A stretch of 12,198 bases of DNA. It comes from Pseudomonadota bacterium. GTDB lineage: Bacteria; Pseudomonadota; Gammaproteobacteria; Steroidobacterales; Steroidobacteraceae. This document shows, in pieces, positions 1-6,913 of the stretch. The stretch lies in NCBI GenBank assembly GCA_023457495.1, contig JAEWLQ010000039.1:1-12198 (forward strand), in the 5' to 3' direction. The number at the start of each line of letters is the position of its first letter. Within the stretch, counting starts at the first letter, position 1. The position numbers and the translations under genes are program-made. Under the pieces are notes generated by a model. The model did no database searches. It saw only the letters and a list, made by a program, of their open reading frames with translations, and had not been told where the DNA came from.

Positions 1-143
1 AGCAGGCGTCGCTCGACGGCAACTCGGTCGACCTGGATCGCGAGCGCGCGAGCTTCGCGGACAACTCGCTGCGCTACGAGGCCACGCTGCGCTTCATCAA
101 CGGCCGCGTGCGGACAATGGTCACCGCGATCCGCGGCGAATGA
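1..143 (+). CDS. flgB: Flagellar basal-body proximal rod protein FlgB, C-terminal end only
   Basis: The 5' part of this gene lies outside the window. The open frame runs from base 3 to the TGA at 141-143 and gives the last 46 residues. They contain the SLDGNSVDLDRERASFADN stretch followed by LRYEATLRFINGRV, the typical FlgB C-terminal signature: a short Asn/Asp-rich turn, then the terminal helix that packs into the inner D0 coiled-coil layer of the rod. FlgB is the innermost rod subunit, sitting next to the MS-ring/export gate. The gene ends 25 bp before flgC, the standard neighbour, which supports the call. The operon promoter should lie upstream of flgB and is not visible. Identification is confident despite the short length. 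Confidence 0.93.
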   Translation, partial: QASLDGNSVDLDRERASFADNSLRYEATLRFINGRVRTMVTAIRGE

Positions 144-168
144 CGGATAGCCACCGGAGGTACGCACC

Positions 169-606
169 ATGTCGCTCCTGAACATCTTCTCCGTCGCCGG
201 CAGCGCCGTCTCCGCGCAAAGCCAGCGGCTCAACACCGTGGCCTCCAACCTCGCCAACGCCGACACGGTGGCCGGGCCGGACGGCTCGCCCTACAAGGCC
301 CGGCAGGTGATCTTCCAGGCCACCGCGCCGGACGGGCGCAGCCGGGCAGTCGAGGCCGGCCGCCATCCGGCAGTGGCGGGCGTGACGGTCAGCAACGTGA
401 TCGAGGACCAGAGCCCCGGCAAGCGGGTGTACGACCCCGAGCATCCGTCCGCGGACGGCGAGGGCTACGTGACCCACAGCAACGTCAACGTGGTGGAGGA
501 AATGGTGAACATGATCTCCGCCTCGCGCTCGTACCAGAACAACGTCGAGGTGATGAACACCTCGAAGGACCTGCTGCTCGCGACACTGCGGCTGGGCCAG
601 GGTTAA
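169..606 (+). CDS. flgC: Flagellar basal-body proximal rod protein FlgC
   Basis: The product is 145 residues. Start ATG 169 follows a strong GGAGG at 156-160 with 8-nt spacing. The N-terminus carries the axial-protein signature (QRLNTVASNLANADT, residues 19-33) that forms the first D0 helix. The C-terminus carries SNVNVVEEMVNMISASRSYQ (residues 104-123), the second D0 helix found in FlgC, FlgE, FlgF and FlgG. FlgC is a proximal rod subunit exported through the flagellar type III apparatus, so the lack of a cleavable signal peptide is expected. It is about 11 residues longer than the enteric protein; the extra length appears to lie in the middle (about residues 33-98, rich in Gly/Pro/Asp). It is followed 12 bp later by flgD. 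The family is certain; how the middle folds is not visible. Confidence 0.97.
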   Translation: MSLLNIFSVAGSAVSAQSQRLNTVASNLANADTVAGPDGSPYKARQVIFQATAPDGRSRAVEAGRHPAVAGVTVSNVIEDQSPGKRVYDPEHPSADGEGYVTHSNVNVVEEMVNMISASRSYQNNVEVMNTSKDLLLATLRLGQG

Positions 607-618
607 AGGAGAACACTC

Positions 619-1329
619 ATGTTCGACATGGACATCATCAACGCGGCCATGGTCCGTCGGCGCACCGGCGACGAGGCGGCGGCCGCCGCGGCTTCGAACG
701 CGGCGCTCGCCAAGAAGACCGAGCTCAACCAGGAAGACTTCCTGACGCTGATGATCACGCAGCTCAAGAACCAGGATCCGTTCAAGCCGCTCGAGCCCGC
801 GCAATACGTCGGTCAGCTCGCGCAGTTCAGCCAGGTTTCGGGCCTGTCGGACATGAACAAGCAGATCAGCTCGCTCACCGCGAGCCTGCGTGGCAACCAG
901 GTGCTCGATGGCGCGGGACTCATTGGCCGCGCCGTCATCGCGGACGGCAACACGGTCTATCTGCCGGAAGCGGTGGAGGGCGAAGTGCGCGGGCCGCAGG
1001 GCCTGATCGACGTGCCCGCCGGCGCCAGCTCCGTGCAGCTCATCGTCAAGGACGCCAGCGGCGCGCTGGTCAAGACGCAGGCCCTCGACACCGCGCGCGG
1101 CACGCATGCGTTCTCGTGGGACGGCACCACCGACGGCGGCACGCCCGCGGAGGCGGGTGCCTATCGCATCGAGGTCGTCGCGCGCGTCGCCAACGAAAAC
1201 GTCTCGCTGCGCACCCGCGTCGCGGCCAACGTGTCGAGCGTCGCGCTCGATCCGGTTACGGGCGGCCTCACGCTCGATACAGATTCACTCGGTGAGATCG
1301 CGATCGACGACGTCGAACGCGTGCTCTGA
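619..1329 (+). CDS. flgD: Flagellar hook cap (scaffolding) protein FlgD
   Basis: The product is 236 residues, close to the usual size. Start ATG 619 follows AAAGGAG at 605-611, which overlaps the flgC stop codon, so the two genes are probably translationally coupled. FlgD caps the growing hook, places FlgE subunits, and is discarded when the hook is complete. The N-terminal third holds the FlgD core motif FLTLMITQLKNQDPFKPLEP (residues 41-60), then AQFSQVSGL (68-76). An Ala-rich segment (20-30) precedes the core. The C-terminal part (about 95-230) fits the FlgD Tudor-like/Ig-like region, with the FSWDGTTDGGTPAEAGAYRIEV stretch near 165-186 in the position of the FLG-Ig-like domain. No cleavable signal is present, as expected for a type III export substrate. 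flgE follows 29 bp downstream. Confidence 0.97.
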   Translation: MFDMDIINAAMVRRRTGDEAAAAAASNAALAKKTELNQEDFLTLMITQLKNQDPFKPLEPAQYVGQLAQFSQVSGLSDMNKQISSLTASLRGNQVLDGAGLIGRAVIADGNTVYLPEAVEGEVRGPQGLIDVPAGASSVQLIVKDASGALVKTQALDTARGTHAFSWDGTTDGGTPAEAGAYRIEVVARVANENVSLRTRVAANVSSVALDPVTGGLTLDTDSLGEIAIDDVERVL

Positions 1330-1358
1330 CCGAACCCATTTAACAGGGAGATTTCTCC

Positions 1359-2585
1359 ATGTCTTTCCGCATCGCACTCTCGGGACTCAATGCCGCGCAG
1401 GCCGATCTCAACGTGACGGCCAACAACATCGCCAACACGTCCACGACCGGCTTCAAGGGCTCGCGCACCGAATTCGCCGACCTGTTCGCCGTGTCGCTGC
1501 AGGGCACCTCCAACAATGCCAGCGGCAACGGCGTGCGCGTCGCGGCCGTTACGCAGCAGTTCGCACAGGGCAACGTCGAGTTCACGGACTCGAACCTGGA
1601 CCTCGCGCTCAGCGGGCAGGGCATGTTCATCCTCTCGGACAACGGCGCACTGTCGTACACGCGCGCCGGCGCGTTCCAGATGAATCGCGAAGGCTACGTC
1701 GTGAACTCGATGGGCCAGCGCCTGCAGGTCTATCCGCCGCTCGCGGGTGGCGGATTCAACACCGGCGGTCTCGGTGACCTGCGCCTGCAGACCACCGATT
1801 CCGCGCCGTCCGCGACGTCCAACGTCGAATACACGCTCAACCTGCCGGCGAGCGCCACGCAACCGCCGACGGCGCCGTTCAACGCGAACGATCCGAATAC
1901 CTTCAACCAGGCGACCTCGCTCACACTGTTCGACTCGCTGGGCGCGACGCATACGGGCACGGTGTATTTCTCGCGTACGGCGACGGCCAACCAGTGGGAG
2001 GCGCGTCTGTTCATCGACGGTCAGCCGGTCGGAACGGATGGCACACCGCAGACGCTGCAGTACTCCAACACCGGCCTGCTGACCGCCCCGGTCGGCGGCC
2101 AGCTTTCGTTCCCGGCGTTCACGCCGACCACGGGCGCCGCGGACATGAACGTGACGGTCGATCTGTCGCGCTCCACGCAGTTCGGTTCGAACTTCGCCGT
2201 GAACTCGGTGACCCAGGACGGTTACACGACCGGCCGGCTGATCGGTATCGACATCAGCGATACCGGCATCGTGCAGGCGCGTTTCACGAACGGCAATTCG
2301 CAGCCGCTCGGCCAGGTGGCGGTCGCGAACTTCGCGAACCCGCAGGGCCTGCAGCAGCTCGGCAACACGCAGTGGGCCGAAACCTACGCGTCCGGCCAGG
2401 CATTGCGCGGCCAGGCGGGTAACTCCGGCTTCGGCCTCGTGCAGTCGGGTGCGCTCGAAGGCGCCAACGTCGACGTGACCGAGCAGCTCGTGCAGATGAT
2501 CACCGCGCAGCGCAACTTCCAGGCGAACGCGCAGATGATCAGCACGGCCGACCAGATCCAGCAAACCATCATGAACATCCGGTAA
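1359..2585 (+). CDS. flgE: Flagellar hook protein FlgE
   Basis: The product is 408 residues, the usual size for a hook subunit. FlgE polymerises into the curved universal joint outside the cell. The start at ATG 1359 is set by GGGAG at 1346-1350. The N-terminal D0 helix and D0-Dc signature are clear: NVTANNIANTSTTGFKGSR (residues 18-36), then EFADLF. SGQGMFIL (85-92) and SYTRAGAFQMNREGYVVN (99-116) match the flagellar basal-body/hook core domain shared by FlgE, FlgF and FlgG. The middle (about 145-340) holds the variable surface D1/D2 region, including SLTLFDSLGATHTGTVYF (187-204). The C-terminal D0 signature is GANVDVTEQLVQMITAQRNFQANAQMISTADQI (368-400). It lacks the FlgG-specific segment, which distinguishes it from the rod protein two genes on. 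Confidence 0.98.
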   Translation: MSFRIALSGLNAAQADLNVTANNIANTSTTGFKGSRTEFADLFAVSLQGTSNNASGNGVRVAAVTQQFAQGNVEFTDSNLDLALSGQGMFILSDNGALSYTRAGAFQMNREGYVVNSMGQRLQVYPPLAGGGFNTGGLGDLRLQTTDSAPSATSNVEYTLNLPASATQPPTAPFNANDPNTFNQATSLTLFDSLGATHTGTVYFSRTATANQWEARLFIDGQPVGTDGTPQTLQYSNTGLLTAPVGGQLSFPAFTPTTGAADMNVTVDLSRSTQFGSNFAVNSVTQDGYTTGRLIGIDISDTGIVQARFTNGNSQPLGQVAVANFANPQGLQQLGNTQWAETYASGQALRGQAGNSGFGLVQSGALEGANVDVTEQLVQMITAQRNFQANAQMISTADQIQQTIMNIR

Positions 2586-2607
2586 GGACCGGGAGAGGTA
2601 GCTAGTC

Positions 2608-3348
2608 ATGGACCGGATGCTCTACGTGGCGATGACGGGCGCGAAGGAAACCCTGCGCGCGCAAGGCGTCAACAACCACAATCTCGCCAACGTCAGCACG
2701 AACGGCTTTCGGGCCGACCTGGCGGCGTTCCAGAGCCGCGCGGTCGATGGCACCGGCTACGCCTCGCGCGTCTACGCCACCAATGGCACCGTCGGTTGGG
2801 ACGACACCAACGGCGCGTTGCTGACGACCGGCCGCGATCTCGACGTCGCGGTCAACGGCAAGGGCTTCATCGCCGTGCAGGGTCCGGACGGGCGCGAGGC
2901 CTACACGCGCGCGGGCAATCTGCAGGTGGATCCTACCGGGCAGCTCATGACGGCCACGGGCCGGCCGGTGCTCGGCGACGGCGGTCCGATCAACGTTCCG
3001 CCGTATTCGTCCATTTTCTTCGCGCGTGATGGATCGATCTCGATCGTCGCGCAGGGCCAGACGCCGGATACGACGGCGACCGTGGGCCGCATCAAGCTCG
3101 TCAACCCCGCGACCGAGTCGGTCGAGCGCGGCGAAGACGGGCTGTTCCGCATGAAGGACGGCAACGACGCGCCGCCGGACGCCGCGGTCCAGATGAGCTC
3201 CGGCGTACTCGAGTCGAGCAACGTCAACGCCGCCGCCGCGATGGTCAACATGATCGAGCTCGCGCGGCAGTTCGAGATGCAGGTCAAGGCGATCCGCACC
3301 GCCGAAGAGAACGGCGCCGCCGCCGCGCAGTTGTTGCGCATGGGCTGA
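2608..3348 (+). CDS. flgF: Flagellar basal-body proximal rod protein FlgF
   Basis: The product is 246 residues, near the usual length. Start ATG 2608 is preceded by GGGAGAGG at 2591-2598. The opening MDRMLYVAMTGAKETLRAQG is characteristic of FlgF, followed by VNNHNLANVSTNGFRADLAAF (21-41), the N-terminal rod signature. VNGKGFIAVQGPDGREAYTRAGNLQVDPTG (82-111) is the shared rod/hook core domain. The C-terminal signature is SSNVNAAAAMVNMIELARQFEMQVKAI (203-229); the ELARQFE variant is typical of FlgF, where FlgG has ETQRAYE. FlgF forms the last part of the proximal rod below FlgG and is exported without a cleaved signal. The gene sits between the hook gene and flgG, the standard position. Confidence 0.97.
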   Translation: MDRMLYVAMTGAKETLRAQGVNNHNLANVSTNGFRADLAAFQSRAVDGTGYASRVYATNGTVGWDDTNGALLTTGRDLDVAVNGKGFIAVQGPDGREAYTRAGNLQVDPTGQLMTATGRPVLGDGGPINVPPYSSIFFARDGSISIVAQGQTPDTTATVGRIKLVNPATESVERGEDGLFRMKDGNDAPPDAAVQMSSGVLESSNVNAAAAMVNMIELARQFEMQVKAIRTAEENGAAAAQLLRMG

Positions 3349-3394
3349 TGCCCGCGCCGCACTCAATAGATAGACAGATTTCAGGAGAACGCAC

Positions 3395-4180
3395 ATGAAT
3401 CCAGCATTGTGGGCCGCCAAGACCGGACTCGACGCGCAGCAGACGCGCCTCGCGGTCACGTCCAACAACCTCGCCAACGTGAGCACCAGCGGCTTCAAGA
3501 AGGGCCGCGCCGTGTTCGAAGACCTGCTGTACCAGAACGTGCGGCAGGCGGGCGGCTCGACCTCGCAGGACACGCAGGCCCCCTCGGGTGTGCACCTCGG
3601 CACGGGTGTGCGCGTGGTGGCCACCGAGAAGCTTTATACGCAGGGTGGTTTGACGCAGACCAACAACGCGCTCGACGTGGCCATCGAAGGCCGCGGCTTC
3701 TTCCAGATCCAGCTACCGGACGGCAACACCGCGTACACACGCGACGGCAGCTTCCAGTTGTCCTCGCAAGGCCAGATGGTTACCTCCAGTGGCTACATCC
3801 TGCAGCCCGGCATCAGCATTCCCGAAGGCGCGCAGAGCATCACCATCGGCCGCGACGGCACGGTGGGCGTGCGCGTGGCCGGGCAGGCCGCGCCGGTGAC
3901 GGTGGGCCAGTTGCAACTCACGGATTTCGTGAACCCGGCGGGTCTGCAGCCGCTCGGCGAAAACCTGCTGGTCGAAACGGCCGCGAGCGGTCCGGCGCAG
4001 ACCGGTACGCCCGGCCAGAATGGCCTGGGCGCAACGACACAGGGTTCGGTCGAATCCTCGAACGTCAACGTGGTCGAGGAACTCGTCAACATGATCGAGA
4101 CGCAGCGCGCGTACGAGATGAACTCCAAGGCCATCTCGACCGCCGACCAGATGCTCGAATACGTGAACAACCAGTTATGA
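3395..4180 (+). CDS. flgG: Flagellar basal-body distal rod protein FlgG
   Basis: The product is 261 residues, the canonical length. Start ATG 3395 follows AGGAGA at 3383-3388. FlgG builds the straight distal rod that crosses the periplasm through the P and L rings. The N-terminal signature is TSNNLANVSTSGFKKGRAVFEDLLYQ (22-47). The stretch YQNVRQAGGSTSQDTQAPSG (46-65) aligns with the FlgG-specific segment known from Salmonella to keep the rod straight; FlgE lacks it, so this is a distal rod protein and not a second hook protein. The core domain follows (AIEGRGFFQIQLPDG, 96-110; YTRDGSFQ, 114-121). The C-terminal helix is SSNVNVVEELVNMIETQRAY (221-240). The stop codon overlaps the flgH start as ATGA. 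The 46-bp gap before this gene is the longest inside the operon and holds no visible promoter. Confidence 0.98.
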   Translation: MNPALWAAKTGLDAQQTRLAVTSNNLANVSTSGFKKGRAVFEDLLYQNVRQAGGSTSQDTQAPSGVHLGTGVRVVATEKLYTQGGLTQTNNALDVAIEGRGFFQIQLPDGNTAYTRDGSFQLSSQGQMVTSSGYILQPGISIPEGAQSITIGRDGTVGVRVAGQAAPVTVGQLQLTDFVNPAGLQPLGENLLVETAASGPAQTGTPGQNGLGATTQGSVESSNVNVVEELVNMIETQRAYEMNSKAISTADQMLEYVNNQL

Positions 4181-4866
4181 GCTTCGCGGAACGTAACCTG
4201 ATGCTGGCCTTCGCCGTCGCACTCGGCCTGCTGATGTCCGGCTGCGCCGCGATGCAGGAGGATGGCGGCCGCGAGTTCGAGCCGACCTGGCCGGCCGACG
4301 CGGACATGCCGAAGGCCACGAACGGTTCCATCTACGCGCAGGGCGCCGAGGTGTCGCTGTGGGAGAACGTCACAGCGCGCAACGTGGGCGACACGCTCAC
4401 GATCCGCCTCGAAGAGAGCACCAGCGCGCAGAAGTCCGCAAGCACCACGACCAGCAAGTCGAGTGAAGCGGCGCTCGCGGGTCCGACCGTGTTCGGCCGG
4501 CCCGTGACCATCAACGGCACGCCGATCCTCGAAGGTTCGATGAGCAACGACTCGAGCTTCGCCGGCAACGGCGCGAGCAAGCAGAGCAACGCGCTCGACG
4601 GCCAGATCAGCGTGACCGTCGCCAAGCGCTTCCCGAACGGCAATTTGCTGGTGCGCGGGCAGAAGCTCGTGGCCATCAACTCCGGCAAGGAGTACGTGCG
4701 CGTGCAGGGCATCGTGCGTCCCTCGGACATCGCGCCGGACAACTCCGTGGTCTCGTGGAAGGTCGCGGACGCCTACATCTCGTACGGCGGGCAGGGCACG
4801 GTGGCCAACGCCAGCAAGCCCGGCTGGCTATTTCGCTTCTTCAATTCACCGCTGACGCCATTCTGA
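4177..4866 (+). CDS. flgH: Flagellar L-ring lipoprotein FlgH
   Basis: The product is 229 residues, matching the family. The frame is open far upstream (to 3409), but that extension lies over flgG. The ATG at 4177 gives an ATGA overlap with the flgG stop and the correct N-terminus: a short charged start (MSFAERN), a hydrophobic stretch (8-20) and a lipobox ending LLMSGC, with Cys23 as the lipidation site. The mature protein is anchored in the outer membrane and forms the L ring around the distal rod. Family landmarks include GSIYAQGAEVSLWENVTARNVGD (50-72), TLTIRLEESTSAQKSAST (73-90), FPNGNLLVRGQKLVAINSG (152-170) and VRPSDIAPDNSVVSW (180-194). No convincing Shine-Dalgarno precedes 4177, so expression probably depends on coupling to flgG. 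A less likely start is ATG 4201, which would remove the charged n-region. Confidence 0.96.
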   Translation: MSFAERNLMLAFAVALGLLMSGCAAMQEDGGREFEPTWPADADMPKATNGSIYAQGAEVSLWENVTARNVGDTLTIRLEESTSAQKSASTTTSKSSEAALAGPTVFGRPVTINGTPILEGSMSNDSSFAGNGASKQSNALDGQISVTVAKRFPNGNLLVRGQKLVAINSGKEYVRVQGIVRPSDIAPDNSVVSWKVADAYISYGGQGTVANASKPGWLFRFFNSPLTPF

Positions 4867-4867
4867 T

Positions 4868-4873
4868 GAGGAC
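4868..4873 (+). promoter_or_regulatory. Ribosome binding site deciding the flgI start
   Basis: GAGGAC lies just after the flgH stop and 7 nt before ATG 4881. The other in-frame ATG, at 4866, overlaps the flgH stop and has no purine-rich sequence in front of it. This favours ATG 4881 as the flgI start. Confidence 0.7.
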
Positions 4874-4880
4874 CTCGAAC

Positions 4881-5990
4881 ATGCGCCGCCGTTTGCGTCA
4901 TTCAGTCATCTGCGCGTTGTTGCCGCTGCTCGCGGCCACCGCGAACGCCGAGCGCGTCAAGGATCTCGCCTCCGTGCAGGGCGTGCGCAACAACCAGCTC
5001 ATCGGCTACGGCCTCGTCGTCGGTCTCGACGGCACCGGCGACCAGACGAGCCAGGCGCCGTTCACGATCCAGAGCATCAAGAACATGCTGGTGCGCTTCG
5101 GCGTCACCATTCCGCCGAACGCCAATCCGCAGTTGAAGAACGTCGCGGCCGTCACGGTGCACGCCGACCTGCCGCCGTTCGCGAAGCCGGGCCAGAACAT
5201 CGACGTCACGGTGTCCTCGATCGGCAATGCCGGCAGCCTGCGCGGCGGTAGTTTGATCATGACGCCGCTGCGCGGCGCGGACGGACAGGTCTACGCGATG
5301 GCGCAGGGCAGCCTGGTCGTCGGCGGTTTCGGCATCTCGGGCAAGGACGGATCGCGCATCGCGGTCAACGTGCCTTCGGCCGGCCGCGTGCCGAATGGCG
5401 CGACGGTCGAACGCGCGGTTTCCACGGGATTCGAGCAGACGCCGTACGTCGTGCTCAACCTGCACACACCGGATTTCACCACGAGCGCGCGCCTGGTCGA
5501 GGGCATCAACAACCTGCTCGGCGATGCGACCGCGCAGGCGCTCGACGGCGTCTCGGTGCGGGTCGCCGCGCCGGCGGATCCCAACCAGCGCATCGCCTAT
5601 CTATCGACGCTCGAGCAGATCGAGATCGAGCCGGGCGACGCGCCGGCCCGGGTCATCGTGAATTCGCGCACCGGCACCGTGGTCATCGGCTCGCGCGTGC
5701 GCGTGATGCCGGCGGCCGTGGCGCATGGCTCGCTGTCGGTGACCATCTCCGAGCGTGCCTCGGTGAGCCAGCCCAATGAATTCGCGCAGGGACAGACGGT
5801 GGTCGTGCCCGAGAGCTCGGTCAATGTGCACCAGCCGGACGCGCGCATGTACGTGTTCGACGCGGGCGTGGATCTCAACGACATCGTGCGCGCGGTGAAC
5901 CAGGTGGGTGCCGCACCCGGCGACCTCGTCGCCATTCTCGAAGCTCTGAAAGAGTCGGGCGCGTTGCGCGCCGAGCTCATCGTCATCTGA
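4881..5990 (+). CDS. flgI: Flagellar P-ring protein FlgI
   Basis: The product is 369 residues from ATG 4881, very near the usual length. FlgI is secreted to the periplasm and forms the P ring, the bushing in the peptidoglycan around the distal rod. The N-terminus is a Sec signal peptide: basic MRRRLRH, hydrophobic core (9-19), then the site TANA before Glu24. The mature protein begins ERVKDLASVQGVRNNQLIGYGLVVGLDGTGD (24-54), the strongest FlgI signature. Other landmarks are SIKNMLVRFGV (65-75), NVAAVTVHADLPPFAKPGQNIDVTVSSIG (87-115), SLRGGSLIMTPLRGADGQVYA (119-139), and near the end NDIVRAVNQVGAAPGDLVAILEALKESGALRAEL (333-366). The start was chosen by its ribosome binding site; ATG 4866 would add five residues (MRTSN) and still leave a signal peptide. 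Earlier starts in the frame lie inside flgH and would bury the signal. Confidence 0.97.
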   Translation: MRRRLRHSVICALLPLLAATANAERVKDLASVQGVRNNQLIGYGLVVGLDGTGDQTSQAPFTIQSIKNMLVRFGVTIPPNANPQLKNVAAVTVHADLPPFAKPGQNIDVTVSSIGNAGSLRGGSLIMTPLRGADGQVYAMAQGSLVVGGFGISGKDGSRIAVNVPSAGRVPNGATVERAVSTGFEQTPYVVLNLHTPDFTTSARLVEGINNLLGDATAQALDGVSVRVAAPADPNQRIAYLSTLEQIEIEPGDAPARVIVNSRTGTVVIGSRVRVMPAAVAHGSLSVTISERASVSQPNEFAQGQTVVVPESSVNVHQPDARMYVFDAGVDLNDIVRAVNQVGAAPGDLVAILEALKESGALRAELIVI

Positions 5991-5992
5991 TC

Positions 5993-6913
5993 ATGGTCTC
6001 GCGCGTCGATCCATCGCTCGTTCCGCTCGCGCCGCGCACGAACACCGCGCGCCCGGCGGACGCGACCGATTTCAAGCAGTTCGCCGAACTGCGCCGCGGC
6101 GCGGGCGCGAACGATCCGGCCACGCTGCGCGAGGTCGCGCGCCAGTTCGAAAGTCTCTTCACGAAGATGATGCTCGAGAGCATGCGCAGCGCGAGCTTCG
6201 GCGACCCGATGTTCGGCAGCGATCAGGTCGACATGTACCAGGACATGATGGACGACCAGCTCGCCGTGCAGCTGTCGCAAGGCAAGGGTCTGGGTCTCGC
6301 CGACATGTTGATCCGGCAACTCAGTCAGGGCCAGCCGAACGCCGGCGCCGCTGCTCCCGGATTGTCGGTGCCAGGCGGCGCCGCCGTGACACGAGAGCAG
6401 CGGGAGAAGTTTGTCGACGCGATCCGGCCGCATGCCGAGGCGGCGGCGCGCGAGCTCGGAGTGGATCCGCGGGGCATCATCGCGCAGGCGGCGCTTGAAA
6501 CCGGGTGGGGCACTTCGCAGCCATCAGATGCATCCGGCGCGAGCCACAACCTCTTTGGCATCAAGGCGGGCGCCTCCTGGCGCGGCGCGAGTGTGTCGTC
6601 TGAAACGCAGGAATATGTCGCAGGCGTCGCCGGCCGCGAGAACGCGCGTTTCCGCGCCTACGGGTCCATGGCGGAAAGCGTCGGTGATTATGTCCGCTTG
6701 CTGCGCGACAACCCGCGCTACGCCGCGGCGCTCAACACGGGCGGAGACGTGCGCGCCTTCGCGACCGCACTGCAGAAGGGCGGATACGCCACCGATCCCG
6801 AATACGCGAACAAACTTGTCTCGGTGGCCGCGCAATTGCCGTCGGATGTGAATCAGTTCAAGTCGGCCGCCGCGGCGCCGATATCGACGCAGGAGCCTAT
6901 GAGCAATGGCTGA
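5993..6913 (+). CDS. flgJ: Rod cap and peptidoglycan hydrolase FlgJ (two-domain)
   Basis: The product is 306 residues. The N-terminal half is the rod-binding/cap domain: REVARQFESLFTKMMLESMRSA (46-67), then MYQDMMDDQLAVQLSQGKGLGLADML (81-106). A Gly/Ala/Pro linker (about 112-132) joins it to a C-terminal glucosaminidase-type (GH73) domain that opens a hole in peptidoglycan for the rod. The motif GIIAQAALETGWGTSQP (161-177) places Glu169 at the catalytic acid position. NLFGIKAGASWRG (186-198) and YATDPEYANKL (265-275) are further GH73 landmarks. Fused FlgJ is typical of beta- and gammaproteobacteria. No cleavable signal is seen, consistent with export by the flagellar type III route. Only 2 bp separate it from flgI and there is no strong ribosome binding site, suggesting coupling. 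Its last 8 bp overlap flgK. Confidence 0.96.
   Translation: MVSRVDPSLVPLAPRTNTARPADATDFKQFAELRRGAGANDPATLREVARQFESLFTKMMLESMRSASFGDPMFGSDQVDMYQDMMDDQLAVQLSQGKGLGLADMLIRQLSQGQPNAGAAAPGLSVPGGAAVTREQREKFVDAIRPHAEAAARELGVDPRGIIAQAALETGWGTSQPSDASGASHNLFGIKAGASWRGASVSSETQEYVAGVAGRENARFRAYGSMAESVGDYVRLLRDNPRYAAALNTGGDVRAFATALQKGGYATDPEYANKLVSVAAQLPSDVNQFKSAAAAPISTQEPMSNG

Noticed and set aside
1161..2609. Long minus-strand open frame (482 codons) opposite flgD and flgE
   Set aside because: It is the same kind of antisense shadow: biased Arg/His/Glu composition and no domain landmarks. The opposite strand encodes well-conserved FlgE.
2602..3624. Minus-strand open frame of 340 codons opposite flgF and the start of flgG
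   Set aside because: It lies over two certain genes and crosses their intergenic gap without conserved motifs; composition is that of a shadow frame.
3409..4176. N-terminal extension of the flgH frame back to 3409
   Set aside because: The extension lies over flgG in another frame, is Arg/Gly-rich, and would bury the lipoprotein signal of FlgH in the middle of the protein.
4755..4880. Upstream starts for flgI at 4755 or 4866
   Set aside because: The 4755 start lies inside flgH and would place the signal peptide internally. The 4866 start has no ribosome binding site, while 4881 has GAGGA at good spacing.
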